Shown in pieces: positions 42,815 to 54,281 of a DNA stretch of 64,000 bases. The translations under genes were made by a program, and so were the position numbers. Under the pieces are notes generated by a model, which was not told the origin of the DNA, searched no databases, and worked only from the letters and a program-made list of their open reading frames with translations. Each line of letters starts with the position of its first letter. The stretch's first letter is position 1. This stretch comes from RYN-111 sp963760125 (GTDB lineage Bacteria > Actinomycetota > Actinomycetes > Mycobacteriales > SCTD01): contig CAVXBV010000001.1 of the NCBI GenBank assembly GCA_963760125.1, positions 1 through 64,000 of the forward strand, given 5' to 3'.

Positions 42815-45015
42815 CCTAAGGCGCGCGGCCCGGGGGAGTGCAGCCAGACGCTCCCGAGCGGGGGGACCCGCAGGGAGGTGGAGGCCGGCTGGCCGTGCCA
42901 GCTCTGCGACCCGGCGGTCACCGCGCCCAGGTTCCCCACGCCGCTGCCGGCGTAGGCCTCCGCATCGGTGTTGAGGACCTCGGCCCACTCGCCTTCCCAG
43001 GGCAGCCCGAGGTGGTAGTCCTCGTGCGGCGTCCCGGCGAAGTTCGTGACGCAGGCGAGCGCTGACCCGTCGCTGCCGAAGCGCAAGAACGAGAAGACGT
43101 TGCCGGTGGCGTCGTTGGCGTCGATCCAGGCGAAGCCGGCCGGGTCGGTGTCGAGCGTCCACAGCGCAGGGGTGCTGGTGTAGATCGCGTTGAGGTCCTT
43201 CACCAGAAGGGCGACACCCCGGTGGTCGGGGAGGTCCATGAGCCACCAGTCGAGGGAGCGGGACTCGCTCCACTCCGACTCCTGCGCGAACTCCGAACCC
43301 ATGAACAGCAGCTGCTTGCCCGGGTGAGCCCACATGAAGGCCAGGTAGGCGCGGACCCCGGCGAGCTGCTGCCAGCGATCACCCGGCATCTTGCGCAGCA
43401 GCGAGCCCTTGCCGTGCACGACCTCGTCGTGGCTGATCGGCAGCAGGTAGTTCTCGGAGTAGGCGTAGACCATCGAGAAGGTCATCTGGTGGTGGTGGTA
43501 GCCCCGGTAGACGGGCTCGTGCTCGACGTAGTCGAGCGAGTCGTGCATCCAGCCCATGTTCCACTTGAAGCCGAAGCCCAGACCGCCCAGGTGCGTGGGC
43601 CGGGTGACGCCGGGCCACGAGGTGGACTCCTCGGCGATCGTCATCGCGGACGGGACGCGCCGGTAGACGACGGAGTTCATCTCCTGCAGGAACGTCACGG
43701 CCTCGAGGTTCTCGCGACCGCCGTACTCGTTGGGCAGCCACTCGCCCTCCTCGCGGGAGTAGTCGAGGTAGAGCATCGAGGCGACCGCGTCGACGCGCAG
43801 CCCGTCGATGTGGAACTCCTCGAGCCAGTAGACCGCGTTGGCGACGAGGAAGTTGCGGACCTCGTTGCGTCCGAAGTCGAAGACGTAGGTGCCCCAGTCC
43901 ATCTGCTCGCCGCGACGCGGGTCTGCGTGCTCGTACAACGGCGTGCCGTCGAAGCGGCCGAGGGAGAACTCGTCCTTGGGGAAGTGGGCGGGGACCCAGT
44001 CGACCAGCACACCGATGCCGGCCTGGTGGAGCCGGTCGACGAGGAAGCGGAACTCGTCGGGGGTGCCGAAGCGCGAGGTCGGCGCGTAGTAGGACGAGAC
44101 CTGGTAGCCCCAGGAGCCGCCGAACGGATGCTCGCTGACCGGCAGCAGCTCGACGTGGGTGTAGCCCAACCAGGAGACGTACTCCACCAGCTCGTCGGCC
44201 AGCTCGACGTACGACAGCCCCTCGCGCCATGAGCCGAGGTGGACCTCGTAGACGCTCATCGGTGCCGCGTGGGCGGGCGTGGCCGCACGACGGGCCAGCC
44301 ACGCGTCGTCCTGCCAGACGTAGTCCGATGCGGCCACGACCGACGCGGTCAACGGAGGCACCTCTGCCTGCCGGGCCATCGGGTCCGCCTTGTCGCGCCA
44401 GACCGAGTCCGCGCCGAGGACCCGGAGCTTGTAGCGCGTGCCCGGACCGAGGTCAGGGACGAACAGCTCCCAGACCCCGCTGGACCCGAGGGAGCGCATC
44501 GGGTGGGAGGAGCCGTCCCAGCCGTTGAAGTCGCCGATCACACGGACGCCGCGGGCATTGGGGGCCCATACCGCGAACGAGACACCGGTGACGTCGCCGT
44601 AGTCGCGGACGTGCGCGCCGAGCACCTGCCAGAGGTACTCGTGTCGGCCTTCGCCGATCAGGTGCAGGTCGACCTCGCCGAGGGTCGGGAGGTAGCGGTA
44701 CGGGTCGTCGGTCGGGTAGCTCGTCCCGCCGTACGTCACGTCCAGTCGGTAGTCGCGGACGTCACCGGTCAGCTCGGCCTCCCACACCCCGAAGGAGCGG
44801 TGCGTCAGGGGAAAGCGCTCACCGTCGACGACCGCGACGACCTGCTCAGCACCTGGCCGCAGGGAACGGACGACCACGCCCTTGCCCTGCGGGTGCATGC
44901 CCAGCAGCCCGTGGGGATCGTGATGGGCGCCGCCCGCCAGCCGCTCGAGCTCCTCCTCGGAGGGACCGGACGCCTTCGCGGTCGGCGTGACAGGGGGGGA
45001 CTTCTGCTTGCTCAT
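42808..45015 (-). CDS. glgB: 1,4-alpha-glucan branching enzyme
   Basis: A 735-residue GH13 branching enzyme that adds alpha-1,6 branches to the linear glucan made by GlgE. An N-terminal CBM48 pair precedes the barrel. Nucleophile Asp in DGLRVDAVASMLYLDYSR, acid Glu in IAEESTSWPGV, and the family ISHDEVVHGKGS are intact. ATG 45015 has GGGAGG 6 bases upstream and overlaps the maltokinase stop by 4 bases. Last gene of the glgE-treS-mak-glgB operon. Confidence 0.96.
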   Translation of the reverse strand: MSKQKSPPVTPTAKASGPSEEELERLAGGAHHDPHGLLGMHPQGKGVVVRSLRPGAEQVVAVVDGERFPLTHRSFGVWEAELTGDVRDYRLDVTYGGTSYPTDDPYRYLPTLGEVDLHLIGEGRHEYLWQVLGAHVRDYGDVTGVSFAVWAPNARGVRVIGDFNGWDGSSHPMRSLGSSGVWELFVPDLGPGTRYKLRVLGADSVWRDKADPMARQAEVPPLTASVVAASDYVWQDDAWLARRAATPAHAAPMSVYEVHLGSWREGLSYVELADELVEYVSWLGYTHVELLPVSEHPFGGSWGYQVSSYYAPTSRFGTPDEFRFLVDRLHQAGIGVLVDWVPAHFPKDEFSLGRFDGTPLYEHADPRRGEQMDWGTYVFDFGRNEVRNFLVANAVYWLEEFHIDGLRVDAVASMLYLDYSREEGEWLPNEYGGRENLEAVTFLQEMNSVVYRRVPSAMTIAEESTSWPGVTRPTHLGGLGFGFKWNMGWMHDSLDYVEHEPVYRGYHHHQMTFSMVYAYSENYLLPISHDEVVHGKGSLLRKMPGDRWQQLAGVRAYLAFMWAHPGKQLLFMGSEFAQESEWSESRSLDWWLMDLPDHRGVALLVKDLNAIYTSTPALWTLDTDPAGFAWIDANDATGNVFSFLRFGSDGSALACVTNFAGTPHEDYHLGLPWEGEWAEVLNTDAEAYAGSGVGNLGAVTAGSQSWHGQPASTSLRVPPLGSVWLHSPGPRALGQ

Positions 45016-46345
45016 GCACTGCCTCCCAGCAGACGGGCGATCGATGCCAGCGGCACCGGCAGCCACGTCGGTCGGTTGCGGGCCTCGTACACCACTTCGT
45101 ACACGGCCTTGTCCAGCTCGAAGGCCTTCAGCAAGGTGGTCTGGTCTCGGGGGTCGGCCCCGACGGCGCGGCCGTAGCCGTCGCAGAACGCGGAACGGTT
45201 ACGGTCGGCCCACTCGTTGGCGCGGTAGGCCAGCTGCGGGCTGCTCTCCTGCACGGCAAGCAGGTGGTGCGCGGCGTAGTCGAACGACCGCAGCATGCCG
45301 GCGACGTCGCGCAGCGGGCTCATCAGCGCTCGGCGTTCCGCCAGCGAGCGGGCCGGCTCGCCCTCGAAGTCGAGCAGGATCCACCCGTCCTGCGTCCGCA
45401 GCACCTGACCGAGGTGCAGATCCCCGTGCACGCGCTGCACGGGCACCGGCGTGGTCAGGGTCGCGACGTCGGCGTAGGCGGCCCGGATCCCCTCGGCGTG
45501 CTCGGTGAGCTCGGGGGCGACGAGCAGCGCGGTGTCGAGGCGCTCGAGCAGCTGGATCGAGGTCTGCTGCGACTCCTCGGGTCCGGCGACAGCAGAGGCG
45601 AGCGCCTCCCGCATGAGCAGGTGCACCTCCCCGGTCGTCTGGCCGAGACGCTCGGACTCGCTGGCGAAGTCGCCGCCGACCTCGCTGGCGTGGAGGTCCT
45701 GCTCCGCCAGCAGGTCGCGGACCGAGGCCGTGGCCATCGCCCAGCCCTCACTGGCTCCCCGCAAGAAGGGTTGGAGCAGCCCGAGAGTGGTCGTCTCCCC
45801 CTCGACGACCGCGTCTATCCAGGCGAGCGGTGGTGCCACGTGGGGACTGCCGGCGTCGGCGAGCGCCTTGGTGATCTCGATGTCGGGGTTCGCACCGGGC
45901 TGCAACCGACGGAAGAGCTTGAGGATGAGCGTCTCGCCGTAGACGATCGACGTGTTGCTCTGCTCCGCCGTCATCAGACGACCGGGCAGGGACGCGTCCA
46001 GGTCCGCTTCCCGGTGGAAGCGCACGTTGCCGACCTCGTCACCGAGGGCCAGGTGGTCGAGCAGCAGACCGGTGGCGACCGGATCGTGCGTGGCGTCGTA
46101 CAGCAACCCGCCGGGCAGGGCGCCGATGACGGCGTACTCCAGGCGCTCCTCGACCTCCGTCGTCTCGCCGAGCAGCAACTGGTAGTCCTCGGTCCCGCCG
46201 TCGGCATACTCCACGTGGACGATCGACAGGCGCACCGCCGGACCGGTGCCCTGCAGGACGGACGTCGACTGCTCGTCGACGGCGCTGATCTCCCGGCCCT
46301 TGCCGCCGAACCACCGCTGCTCCGGCAGCCACGTCGCGAGCGGGC

Positions 46346-46349
<4 letters not shown>
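45012..46349 (-). CDS. mak: Maltokinase
   Basis: A 445-residue kinase that phosphorylates maltose from TreS to maltose 1-phosphate for GlgE. N-terminal ATP/lid region WLPEQRWFGGKGREI; kinase-fold catalytic loop VHGDLHLGQVL and metal-binding DFEGEPARSLAERR are typical for Mak/Pep2 and the aminoglycoside phosphotransferase fold. GTG 46349 overlaps the treS stop by 4 bases. It is a free-standing enzyme, not fused to TreS. Confidence 0.94.
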
Positions 46350-48024
<1,675 letters not shown>

Positions 48025-48025
<1 letters not shown>

Positions 48026-49992
48026 TAGCCCACCTGTCCTTGGTTCACGGGGTGTGCCCGGCGCACGGTGAGCAGGTGCGCGGGTTCGTCGAAGGGGTCC
48101 AGGCGCACGTAGTTGGCCTGACCCCACGTCCACTCGTTGCCGGTGATCTCGTCCCGGACCAGGACCTGGTCGTCCCACTCGACGCCGAGGGCGGGGAGGT
48201 CCAGGCGGACCGTGGCTTCGCGGGCGCCGTGCGGGTCCAGGTTCACGACGACGAGCACGATGTCATCGCCCGTGCGCTTGCTCCAGGCGAGGACGGCATC
48301 GCTGTCGGTCTCGTGGAAGGTCACGTTGGTCAACCAGTGGAGCGCCGGGTGCGCGCGTCGCCAGCGGTTCAGCATCGTGAGGTACGGCGCCAGTGACGGC
48401 TGGCTCCAGTCGCGCGGACGGAGCTGGTACTTCTCCGAGTCGGCGTACTCCTCGCTCCCGGGTTTGACCGCCACGTGCTCGTACAGCTCGTAGCCGGCGT
48501 ACACGCCCCAGGACGGGGAGAGCAACGAGGCGAGCACCGCACGCACCTTGAACATCGGCGGACCGCCGTACTGCAGGGAGCCGTGCAGGATGTCCGGGGT
48601 GTTCACGAAGAAGTTCGGACGCATGTATGGCGCCGACTCGACCAGCTCCTCGACGTACTCCTGCAGCTCGCCCTTCTCGGTGCGCCAGGTGAAGTACGTG
48701 TAGGACTGCGTGAACCCGATGCGCCCGAGCTCGTGCATCATCGCGGGTCGGGTGAACGCCTCCGCGAGGAACAGCACGTCCGGGTGGTCCTTCTTGACCG
48801 TGGCGATCAGCCACTCCCAGAAGTCCAGCGGCTTGGTGTGCGGGTTGTCGACGCGGAAGATCTTGACGTCGTGCGCGACCCAGTGCAGGACGACGCGGAG
48901 CACCTCGGCGTAGAGGCCCTCCTTGTCGTTGTCGAAGTTCATCGGGTAGATGTCTTGGTACTTCTTCGGCGGGTTCTCGGCGTAGGCGATCGTGCCGTCG
49001 GCGCGCGTCGTGAACCACTCGGGGTGCTCCTTGGCCCACGGGTGGTCCGGGGCGCACTGCAGGGCGAGGTCGAGAGCGACCTCCATGCCCAGCTCACGGG
49101 TCCGCGCGACGAACGCGTCGAAGTCCTCGATCGTGCCGAGGTCAGGGTGCACCGCGTCGTGCCCACCCTCGTCGGAGCCGATGGCCCACGGTGACCCGGG
49201 GTCGTTGGGGGAGATGTCCTCGGGCTTGCCGCCGGGGAACTCCGGGCTGTTCGGACCCTTGCGGTTGACCTTGCCGATCGGGTGGATCGGCGGCAGGTAG
49301 ACGACGTCGAAGCCCATCTCGGCCACGGCCGGCAGGCGCTCCATCGCCGTGCGGAAGGTCCCGGAGGTCGTCCCCACCGCGCCCTCGCTGCGGGGGAAGA
49401 ACTCGTACCAGGCGCCGTAGAGGGCCCTCGGCCGGTCGACCCAGATCTCGCGCCGGGGGGAGGCGGTGACCAGGTCGCGCAGGGGATGGGCGGTCAGCAC
49501 GGCGACCACGTCGGGAGCCATCGCTGCCGCGAGGCGCTCCTGCGGATCCCGTGTCGGGTCGCGCAGGACAGCGGCCTGGCTGAGGACCAGGTCACGAGAG
49601 GCCTTGGGCACGCCGGCAGCAGCGCGTTCGTGCAGCAGCGCGCCCTCCTCGAGCATGACCTCGACGTCCACGCCGGCGTCCACCTTGATCGGCGCGTCGT
49701 GCCACCAGGTGCCCAGCGGGTCGCTCCACCCCTCGACGACGAAGGACCACAGGCCCTCGCTGTCGGGCGTGAAGAACGCGTCCCAGGTGTCGTCGGGGCC
49801 GGGTTCCATCCGCAGGAACGGCGCGCGTCCACCGCCCGGTCGCTTGACCACGACGTTGGCAGCGACGGCGTCGTGCCCCTCGCGAAACACTGTTGCCTTG
49901 ACGTTGATCTCTTCCCCGCTCACGGCGCCGGCGGGATGACTCCCACACGACACACTCGGGCTGACGTTCGTGATCACGATGCGTCCCACCAC
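48025..49992 (-). CDS. glgE: Alpha-1,4-glucan:maltose-1-phosphate maltosyltransferase
   Basis: A 655-residue GH13_3 enzyme that extends alpha-glucan from maltose 1-phosphate. Nucleophile Asp in IFRVDNPHTKP, acid Glu in FLAEAFTRPAMM, and family segments YLPPIHPIGKVNRKG, QCAPDHPW and DILHGSLQYGG are present. Two adjacent GTG codons (49992, 49989) are possible starts; TACGGT ends 6 bases before the first. First gene of the operon; divergent from glgP. Confidence 0.95.
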
Positions 49993-49998
49993 GAGTCG

Positions 49999-50068
49999 AC
50001 CGTACCCATGTCCCCACGGGCCAAGCCCCTGAGCCGGGGTTTGAGGCCGGACCCCGGGTGGCTAAGGT
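49999..50068. promoter_or_regulatory. Divergent promoter region of glgE and glgP
   Basis: Minus strand TACGGT (complement of 49999-50004) is 6 bases before glgE GTG 49992; plus strand TAAGGT (50063-50068) is 7 bases before glgP GTG 50076. Both fit leaderless starts. The two -10 elements are 58 bases apart, so a single regulator could affect both. Confidence 0.5.
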
Positions 50069-50075
50069 CAGCGGG

Positions 50076-52622
50076 GTGAAAGCCCTCCGCAGGTTCACCG
50101 TCCGCCTTGCCCTCCCGGCTGCCCTCGCACCGCTCGCCGACCTGGTGATGAACCTGAGGTGGTCGTGGCACACGGCCAGCCTCGACCTGTTCGCCAGCAT
50201 CGACGAGGCCGCGTGGCAGGCCGTCGGGGGTGACCCGGTCCGACTGCTCGGGGAGGTCAGTCCTGAGCGCTTGGCCGAGCTGTCGACCGATGAGGTGTTC
50301 CTCGCCCGGATGTCGTCGGTGCACGCCGATCTGCAGGAGTACCTCACCGAGTCGAAGTGGTACCAGTCGCTCGAGGGCGCCCCCGCGTCGATCGCCTACT
50401 TCTCGCCGGAGTTCGGCATCACCGAGGTGCTGCCGCAGTACTCCGGTGGGCTCGGCATCCTGGCCGGCGACCACCTCAAGGCAGCCTCCGACCTCGGCGT
50501 CCCGATCCTCGGGGTGGGGCTGCTCTACCGCGCCGGCTACTTCAAGCAGTCGCTCAACGCCGAGGGCTGGCAGCAGGAGCGCTACCCCCCACTGGACCCG
50601 CACGGCCTTCCCCTGACCCTGCTGCGCGCGGCCGACGGTGCGCCGGTCGAGGTCAGCGTCCCGTTGTCGGAGGGCCGAACCCTGCACGCGCAGGTCTGGA
50701 AGGCGCAGGTCGGTCGCGTGCCGCTCCTGCTGCTCGACAGTGATGTCGAGGCCAACGGTCCTGACGAGCGGCTCATCACCGACCGGCTGTACGGCGGGGG
50801 GACCGACAACCGGCTGGCTCAGGAGCTCCTGCTCGGCATCGGCGGGGTGCGGGCGATCCGGGCCTGGACCGCGCTGTCCGGTGAACCTGCGCCCGAGGTG
50901 TTCCACACCAACGAGGGGCACGCCGGGTTCCTCGGCATCGAGCGGATCCGCGAGCTCGTCGCCGGAGGGCTCAGCTACGACGAGGCCCTGGAGGCCGTCC
51001 GCTCCGGCACCGTGTTCACGACGCACACCCCGGTGCCGGCCGGCATCGACCGCTTTCCCAAGGACCTGCTGTCGGGCGTCTTCGAAGGCGGTGCGCTGTC
51101 GGGCGTGCCCCTGGAGCGGGTTCTCGAGCTCGGCGCCGAGGACGACCCGTCAGTCTTCAACATGGCCCACATGGGGCTGCGGTTGGCCCAGCGACGCAAC
51201 GGTGTCGCCAAGCTGCACGGCATCGTCAGCCGGGACATGTTCTCCGGCCTGTGGCCGGGCTTCGACACGGCCGAGGTCCCCATCAGCAGCGTGACCAACG
51301 GGGTACATGCCCCGACGTGGGTCGCCCGTGAGGTGTTCGAGCTGGCCGAGCGGGAGATCGGCACGAACCTGACGACCGAGGCCCAGGGCTGGGAGGACAT
51401 CGCCAAGGTCGCGGACACCTCCATCTGGGCGACCCGCCGGGCCCTGCGCGAGCGGCTCGTCATCGAGGTCCGCCGCCGCCTGCACGAGTCCTGGCTGCAG
51501 CGCGGGGCCACGGACGCCGAGCTCGGCTGGACCGCGAAGGCCTTCGACCCCGACGTGCTGACCATCGGGTTCGCGCGGCGCGTGCCGTCGTACAAGCGGC
51601 TCACGCTGATGATGCGGGACCCCGAGCGCCTGACCGCCATGCTGCTCCACCCGGAGCGTCCGGTGCAGCTGGTCATCGCCGGGAAGTCCCACCCGGCCGA
51701 CGACGGCGGCAAGGAGCTCATCCAGCAGATCGTGCGCTTCGCCGACCACAAGGACGTCCGGCACCGCATCGTCTTCCTGCCCGACTACGACATCGGCATG
51801 GCGCGCTACCTCTACGGGGGCTGCGACGTCTGGCTGAACAACCCCTTGCGGCCCCTCGAGGCCTGCGGCACCAGCGGGATGAAGAGCGCGCTCAACGGCG
51901 GACTCAACCTGTCGATCCTCGACGGCTGGTGGGATGAGATGTACGACGGCGAGAACGGCTGGGCGATCCCCACCGCCGACGGCGTGACCGATCCCGAGCG
52001 GCGCGACGACCTCGAGGCGTCCGCGTTCTACGACCTCGTCGAGAACCAGGTCCGCACGCGGTTCTACGACGTCGACGACAACGGTGTGCCGCAGCGCTGG
52101 GTGGACATGGTTCGGCACACCCTGCAGTCGCTCGGCCCCAAGGTGCTCGCGAGTCGGATGGTCCGCGACTACGTCCATCACCTCTACGCACCCGCCGCCG
52201 CCGCGTCACGGGGCCTCGCGGCGCATGACTTCGCGCCGGCAAAGGAGCTCGCCGACTGGCGCCGCAAGGTGACCGACGGGTGGTCGCAGGTGCGCGTGCT
52301 GCACGTCGAGGCGGGCGGTGTCGACGACGCCCCAGCGGTCGGGTCCTCGCTCACCCTGCGTGCCACGGTCGACCTCGGTGACCTGCAGCCCCGCGACGTC
52401 GTGGTGCAGGCGGTCTACGGGCGGGTGGACGAGCACGACGACCTGCACCGGCCGGTGCACGTGCCGCTGAACGAGGCGGACGCAGGGGAGGACGGACTGC
52501 CCCGCTACGAGGGGACTGTGCCGCTGGACCGGGCGGGCGCCTACGGGTACACCGTCCGCGTGCTGCCGCACCACGACCTGCTGCCCGGCGACACCGAGCT
52601 CGGCCTGCTCGCCCAGGCCTGA
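50076..52622 (+). CDS. glgP: Alpha-glucan phosphorylase
   Basis: An 848-residue GT35 phosphorylase that releases glucose 1-phosphate from glucans. The PLP-lysine region GTSGMKSALNGGLN and the phosphorylase NEGHAGF and RRVPSYKRL segments are intact; the N-terminal DUF3417 (VMNLRWSWHTAS) marks the actinobacterial subtype. I chose GTG 50076 (VKALRRFTV), 7 bases after TAAGGT; the frame from 50058 is longer. The 2H protein gene follows 9 bases after its stop. Confidence 0.95.
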   Translation: MKALRRFTVRLALPAALAPLADLVMNLRWSWHTASLDLFASIDEAAWQAVGGDPVRLLGEVSPERLAELSTDEVFLARMSSVHADLQEYLTESKWYQSLEGAPASIAYFSPEFGITEVLPQYSGGLGILAGDHLKAASDLGVPILGVGLLYRAGYFKQSLNAEGWQQERYPPLDPHGLPLTLLRAADGAPVEVSVPLSEGRTLHAQVWKAQVGRVPLLLLDSDVEANGPDERLITDRLYGGGTDNRLAQELLLGIGGVRAIRAWTALSGEPAPEVFHTNEGHAGFLGIERIRELVAGGLSYDEALEAVRSGTVFTTHTPVPAGIDRFPKDLLSGVFEGGALSGVPLERVLELGAEDDPSVFNMAHMGLRLAQRRNGVAKLHGIVSRDMFSGLWPGFDTAEVPISSVTNGVHAPTWVAREVFELAEREIGTNLTTEAQGWEDIAKVADTSIWATRRALRERLVIEVRRRLHESWLQRGATDAELGWTAKAFDPDVLTIGFARRVPSYKRLTLMMRDPERLTAMLLHPERPVQLVIAGKSHPADDGGKELIQQIVRFADHKDVRHRIVFLPDYDIGMARYLYGGCDVWLNNPLRPLEACGTSGMKSALNGGLNLSILDGWWDEMYDGENGWAIPTADGVTDPERRDDLEASAFYDLVENQVRTRFYDVDDNGVPQRWVDMVRHTLQSLGPKVLASRMVRDYVHHLYAPAAAASRGLAAHDFAPAKELADWRRKVTDGWSQVRVLHVEAGGVDDAPAVGSSLTLRATVDLGDLQPRDVVVQAVYGRVDEHDDLHRPVHVPLNEADAGEDGLPRYEGTVPLDRAGAYGYTVRVLPHHDLLPGDTELGLLAQA

Positions 52623-52631
52623 CCGCGCGGC

Positions 52632-53105
52632 GTGCTCTCCGCGCTCTTCCTCGTCGTCGCCGACGCGGAGCCGTTGCTGGACGCGGTTCGTGGCCTCCCG
52701 GGGGTCTCGTTGCTCGAGCCGGCGCACATCAGCCTGGGCTACCCCTGGGTGGAGGACGCGGTCGAACGGGTGGAGGAGGTCCGGGCGGCCGCGGCGTCGG
52801 TCGCGTCCGGTGCCGTCGACCTGCTCGGGCCGGAGCTGTTCGTCCAGGACGTCCGGCGTCGGACGGTGGTGCACGCCACCCTGTCCGACGACACCGTGCC
52901 CCGGGCGCTCGCGCAGGCGCTGGACGCGCCGCTGCGCACGCCTCATCTGTCGATCGCGCGGGTCCGGCACCACGCAGACGCTGAGCAGATCGCCGCGGTC
53001 GTGGCGCCGTACCTGCCGCTCCGGGTGCGGCTCACCGAGCTCGAGCTGACCGTCCGCGAGCACGCCGGATGGGTGACGTTGCTGCGGGCGTCCCTGGGTT
53101 CCTAG
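52632..53105 (+). CDS. 2'-5' RNA ligase family (2H phosphoesterase) protein
   Basis: A 157-residue 2H superfamily protein with the two defining motifs: H32-x-S34 (PAHISLGYPW) and H105-x-S107 (TPHLSIARV). Such proteins hydrolyse or ligate 2'-phosphate bonds; the substrate here is unknown. The GTG start follows glgP closely, with no strong ribosome site, which suggests coupling. Confidence 0.85.
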   Translation: MLSALFLVVADAEPLLDAVRGLPGVSLLEPAHISLGYPWVEDAVERVEEVRAAAASVASGAVDLLGPELFVQDVRRRTVVHATLSDDTVPRALAQALDAPLRTPHLSIARVRHHADAEQIAAVVAPYLPLRVRLTELELTVREHAGWVTLLRASLGS

Positions 53106-53132
53106 CCACTTGTGACGATCTTGCGTAAAAGG

Positions 53133-53158
53133 GGAACCTCGATCCGTGGCTGACGGTT
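53133..53158 (+). promoter_or_regulatory. Putative SigR/SigH-type promoter of the GGDEF gene
   Basis: GGAAC (53133-53137), 18-base spacer, GTT (53156-53158). This equals the GGAAY-N18-GTT consensus of the actinobacterial thiol-stress sigma factors SigR/SigH. A start site near 53165 would give a leader of about 50 bases that contains AAGGAG before the ATG. Confidence 0.45.
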
Positions 53159-53213
53159 GACTGAGCACCAGGCTCGCTTCCGCGCGGACCGCTGATCGGA
53201 GAAGGAGCGCACG

Positions 53214-54281
53214 ATGCTCGCTGCGCTCCAGGCCACGATGGCCTTCGAAGAGGCGGCTGTCGCGGTCCTGCGTCACCTGCATGAGCACGTGCCCATGGCC
53301 TTCTGGTCCGTGACGCGCGTGGAGAACGGTCGGCAGACCTACCTCTACCTCGAGGACAACGGCTACGGGCTGCGTCAGGGCGACGCGCACCCCTGGGAGG
53401 CGAGCTTCTGCATCCACATGGCCGCCGGGTCGACGCCCGCCGTCGCGACCGACGCGCGCGCGGTGCCGCTGTACGCAGGCGCTGAGGTCGCTCGGCTGGT
53501 CTCGATCGGGAGCTATGGCGGTGCGCGCATCGACGAGCCGGACGGGTCGCTGTTCGGCGCGATCTGCGGGATCGACCCGCAGACCCAGGACGGTGACTCG
53601 GCCCTGGCCAAGGCGGAACCCGTCCTCGCCCTCCTGGGCCGGCTGCTGACGCTCGTGCTCGCCGCCGAGCGAGGGCGGCAGGACGCCGTGCTGGCGGTGG
53701 CGACCGCAGAGGAGCAGGCCGATCGGGATGCGCTCACGCACCTGCCGAACCGCCGCGCCTGGGACCGGGCGCTCGTCGAGGAGCAGGCCCAGGTGCAGCG
53801 GTACGGCGACCCGACGGTCATCGTCGTGATCGACCTGGACGGGCTCAAGGACGTGAACGACACCCTGGGCCATGCCGTCGGGGACGACCACCTGCGCCGC
53901 GCCGCCACCGCCCTCCGGTCGGCCGTCCGGACGCAGGACGTCGTCGCTCGGCTGGGAGGGGACGAGTTCGGCGTGGTGCTGCGGCGCTGCGAGGAGGCAA
54001 GCGCACCGGCGCGCGTTCACGAGCTGTCCGCGGCCCTCGAGAGCCGCGGGGTCGCCGCTTCCCTGGGGTGGGCACCGCTGACCATCGCCCACGGGGCGGA
54101 CGCGGCGGTCGAGCAGGCCGACGCGGCGATGTACGACGCCAAGCGCCTGCGGCAGCTCGAGCCGCAACCACCTGCTCCGCGCCGCCCGGCTCGGGTGGTC
54201 GACCTGGACCAGCCGTCCCCCGAACCGCAGAGCGTCAGGCCGGGCGGTCGGCCCGCAGGAGCACCACCGAGCGACCGGTGA
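53214..54281 (+). CDS. Diguanylate cyclase with N-terminal GAF-like domain
   Basis: A 355-residue soluble protein. Residues 10-160 resemble a GAF sensor domain (FWSVTRVENGRQTYLYLEDNG; SFCIHMAAGSTPAVATDARAV). Residues 180-320 are a GGDEF domain with intact active site G248-G-D-E-F252 and an inhibitory I-site RTQD five residues upstream, so active and product-inhibited c-di-GMP synthesis is expected. The tail is Pro/Arg-rich. AAGGAG precedes ATG 53214. The last 47 bases overlap the opposite glgX gene. Confidence 0.92.
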   Translation: MLAALQATMAFEEAAVAVLRHLHEHVPMAFWSVTRVENGRQTYLYLEDNGYGLRQGDAHPWEASFCIHMAAGSTPAVATDARAVPLYAGAEVARLVSIGSYGGARIDEPDGSLFGAICGIDPQTQDGDSALAKAEPVLALLGRLLTLVLAAERGRQDAVLAVATAEEQADRDALTHLPNRRAWDRALVEEQAQVQRYGDPTVIVVIDLDGLKDVNDTLGHAVGDDHLRRAATALRSAVRTQDVVARLGGDEFGVVLRRCEEASAPARVHELSAALESRGVAASLGWAPLTIAHGADAAVEQADAAMYDAKRLRQLEPQPPAPRRPARVVDLDQPSPEPQSVRPGGRPAGAPPSDR

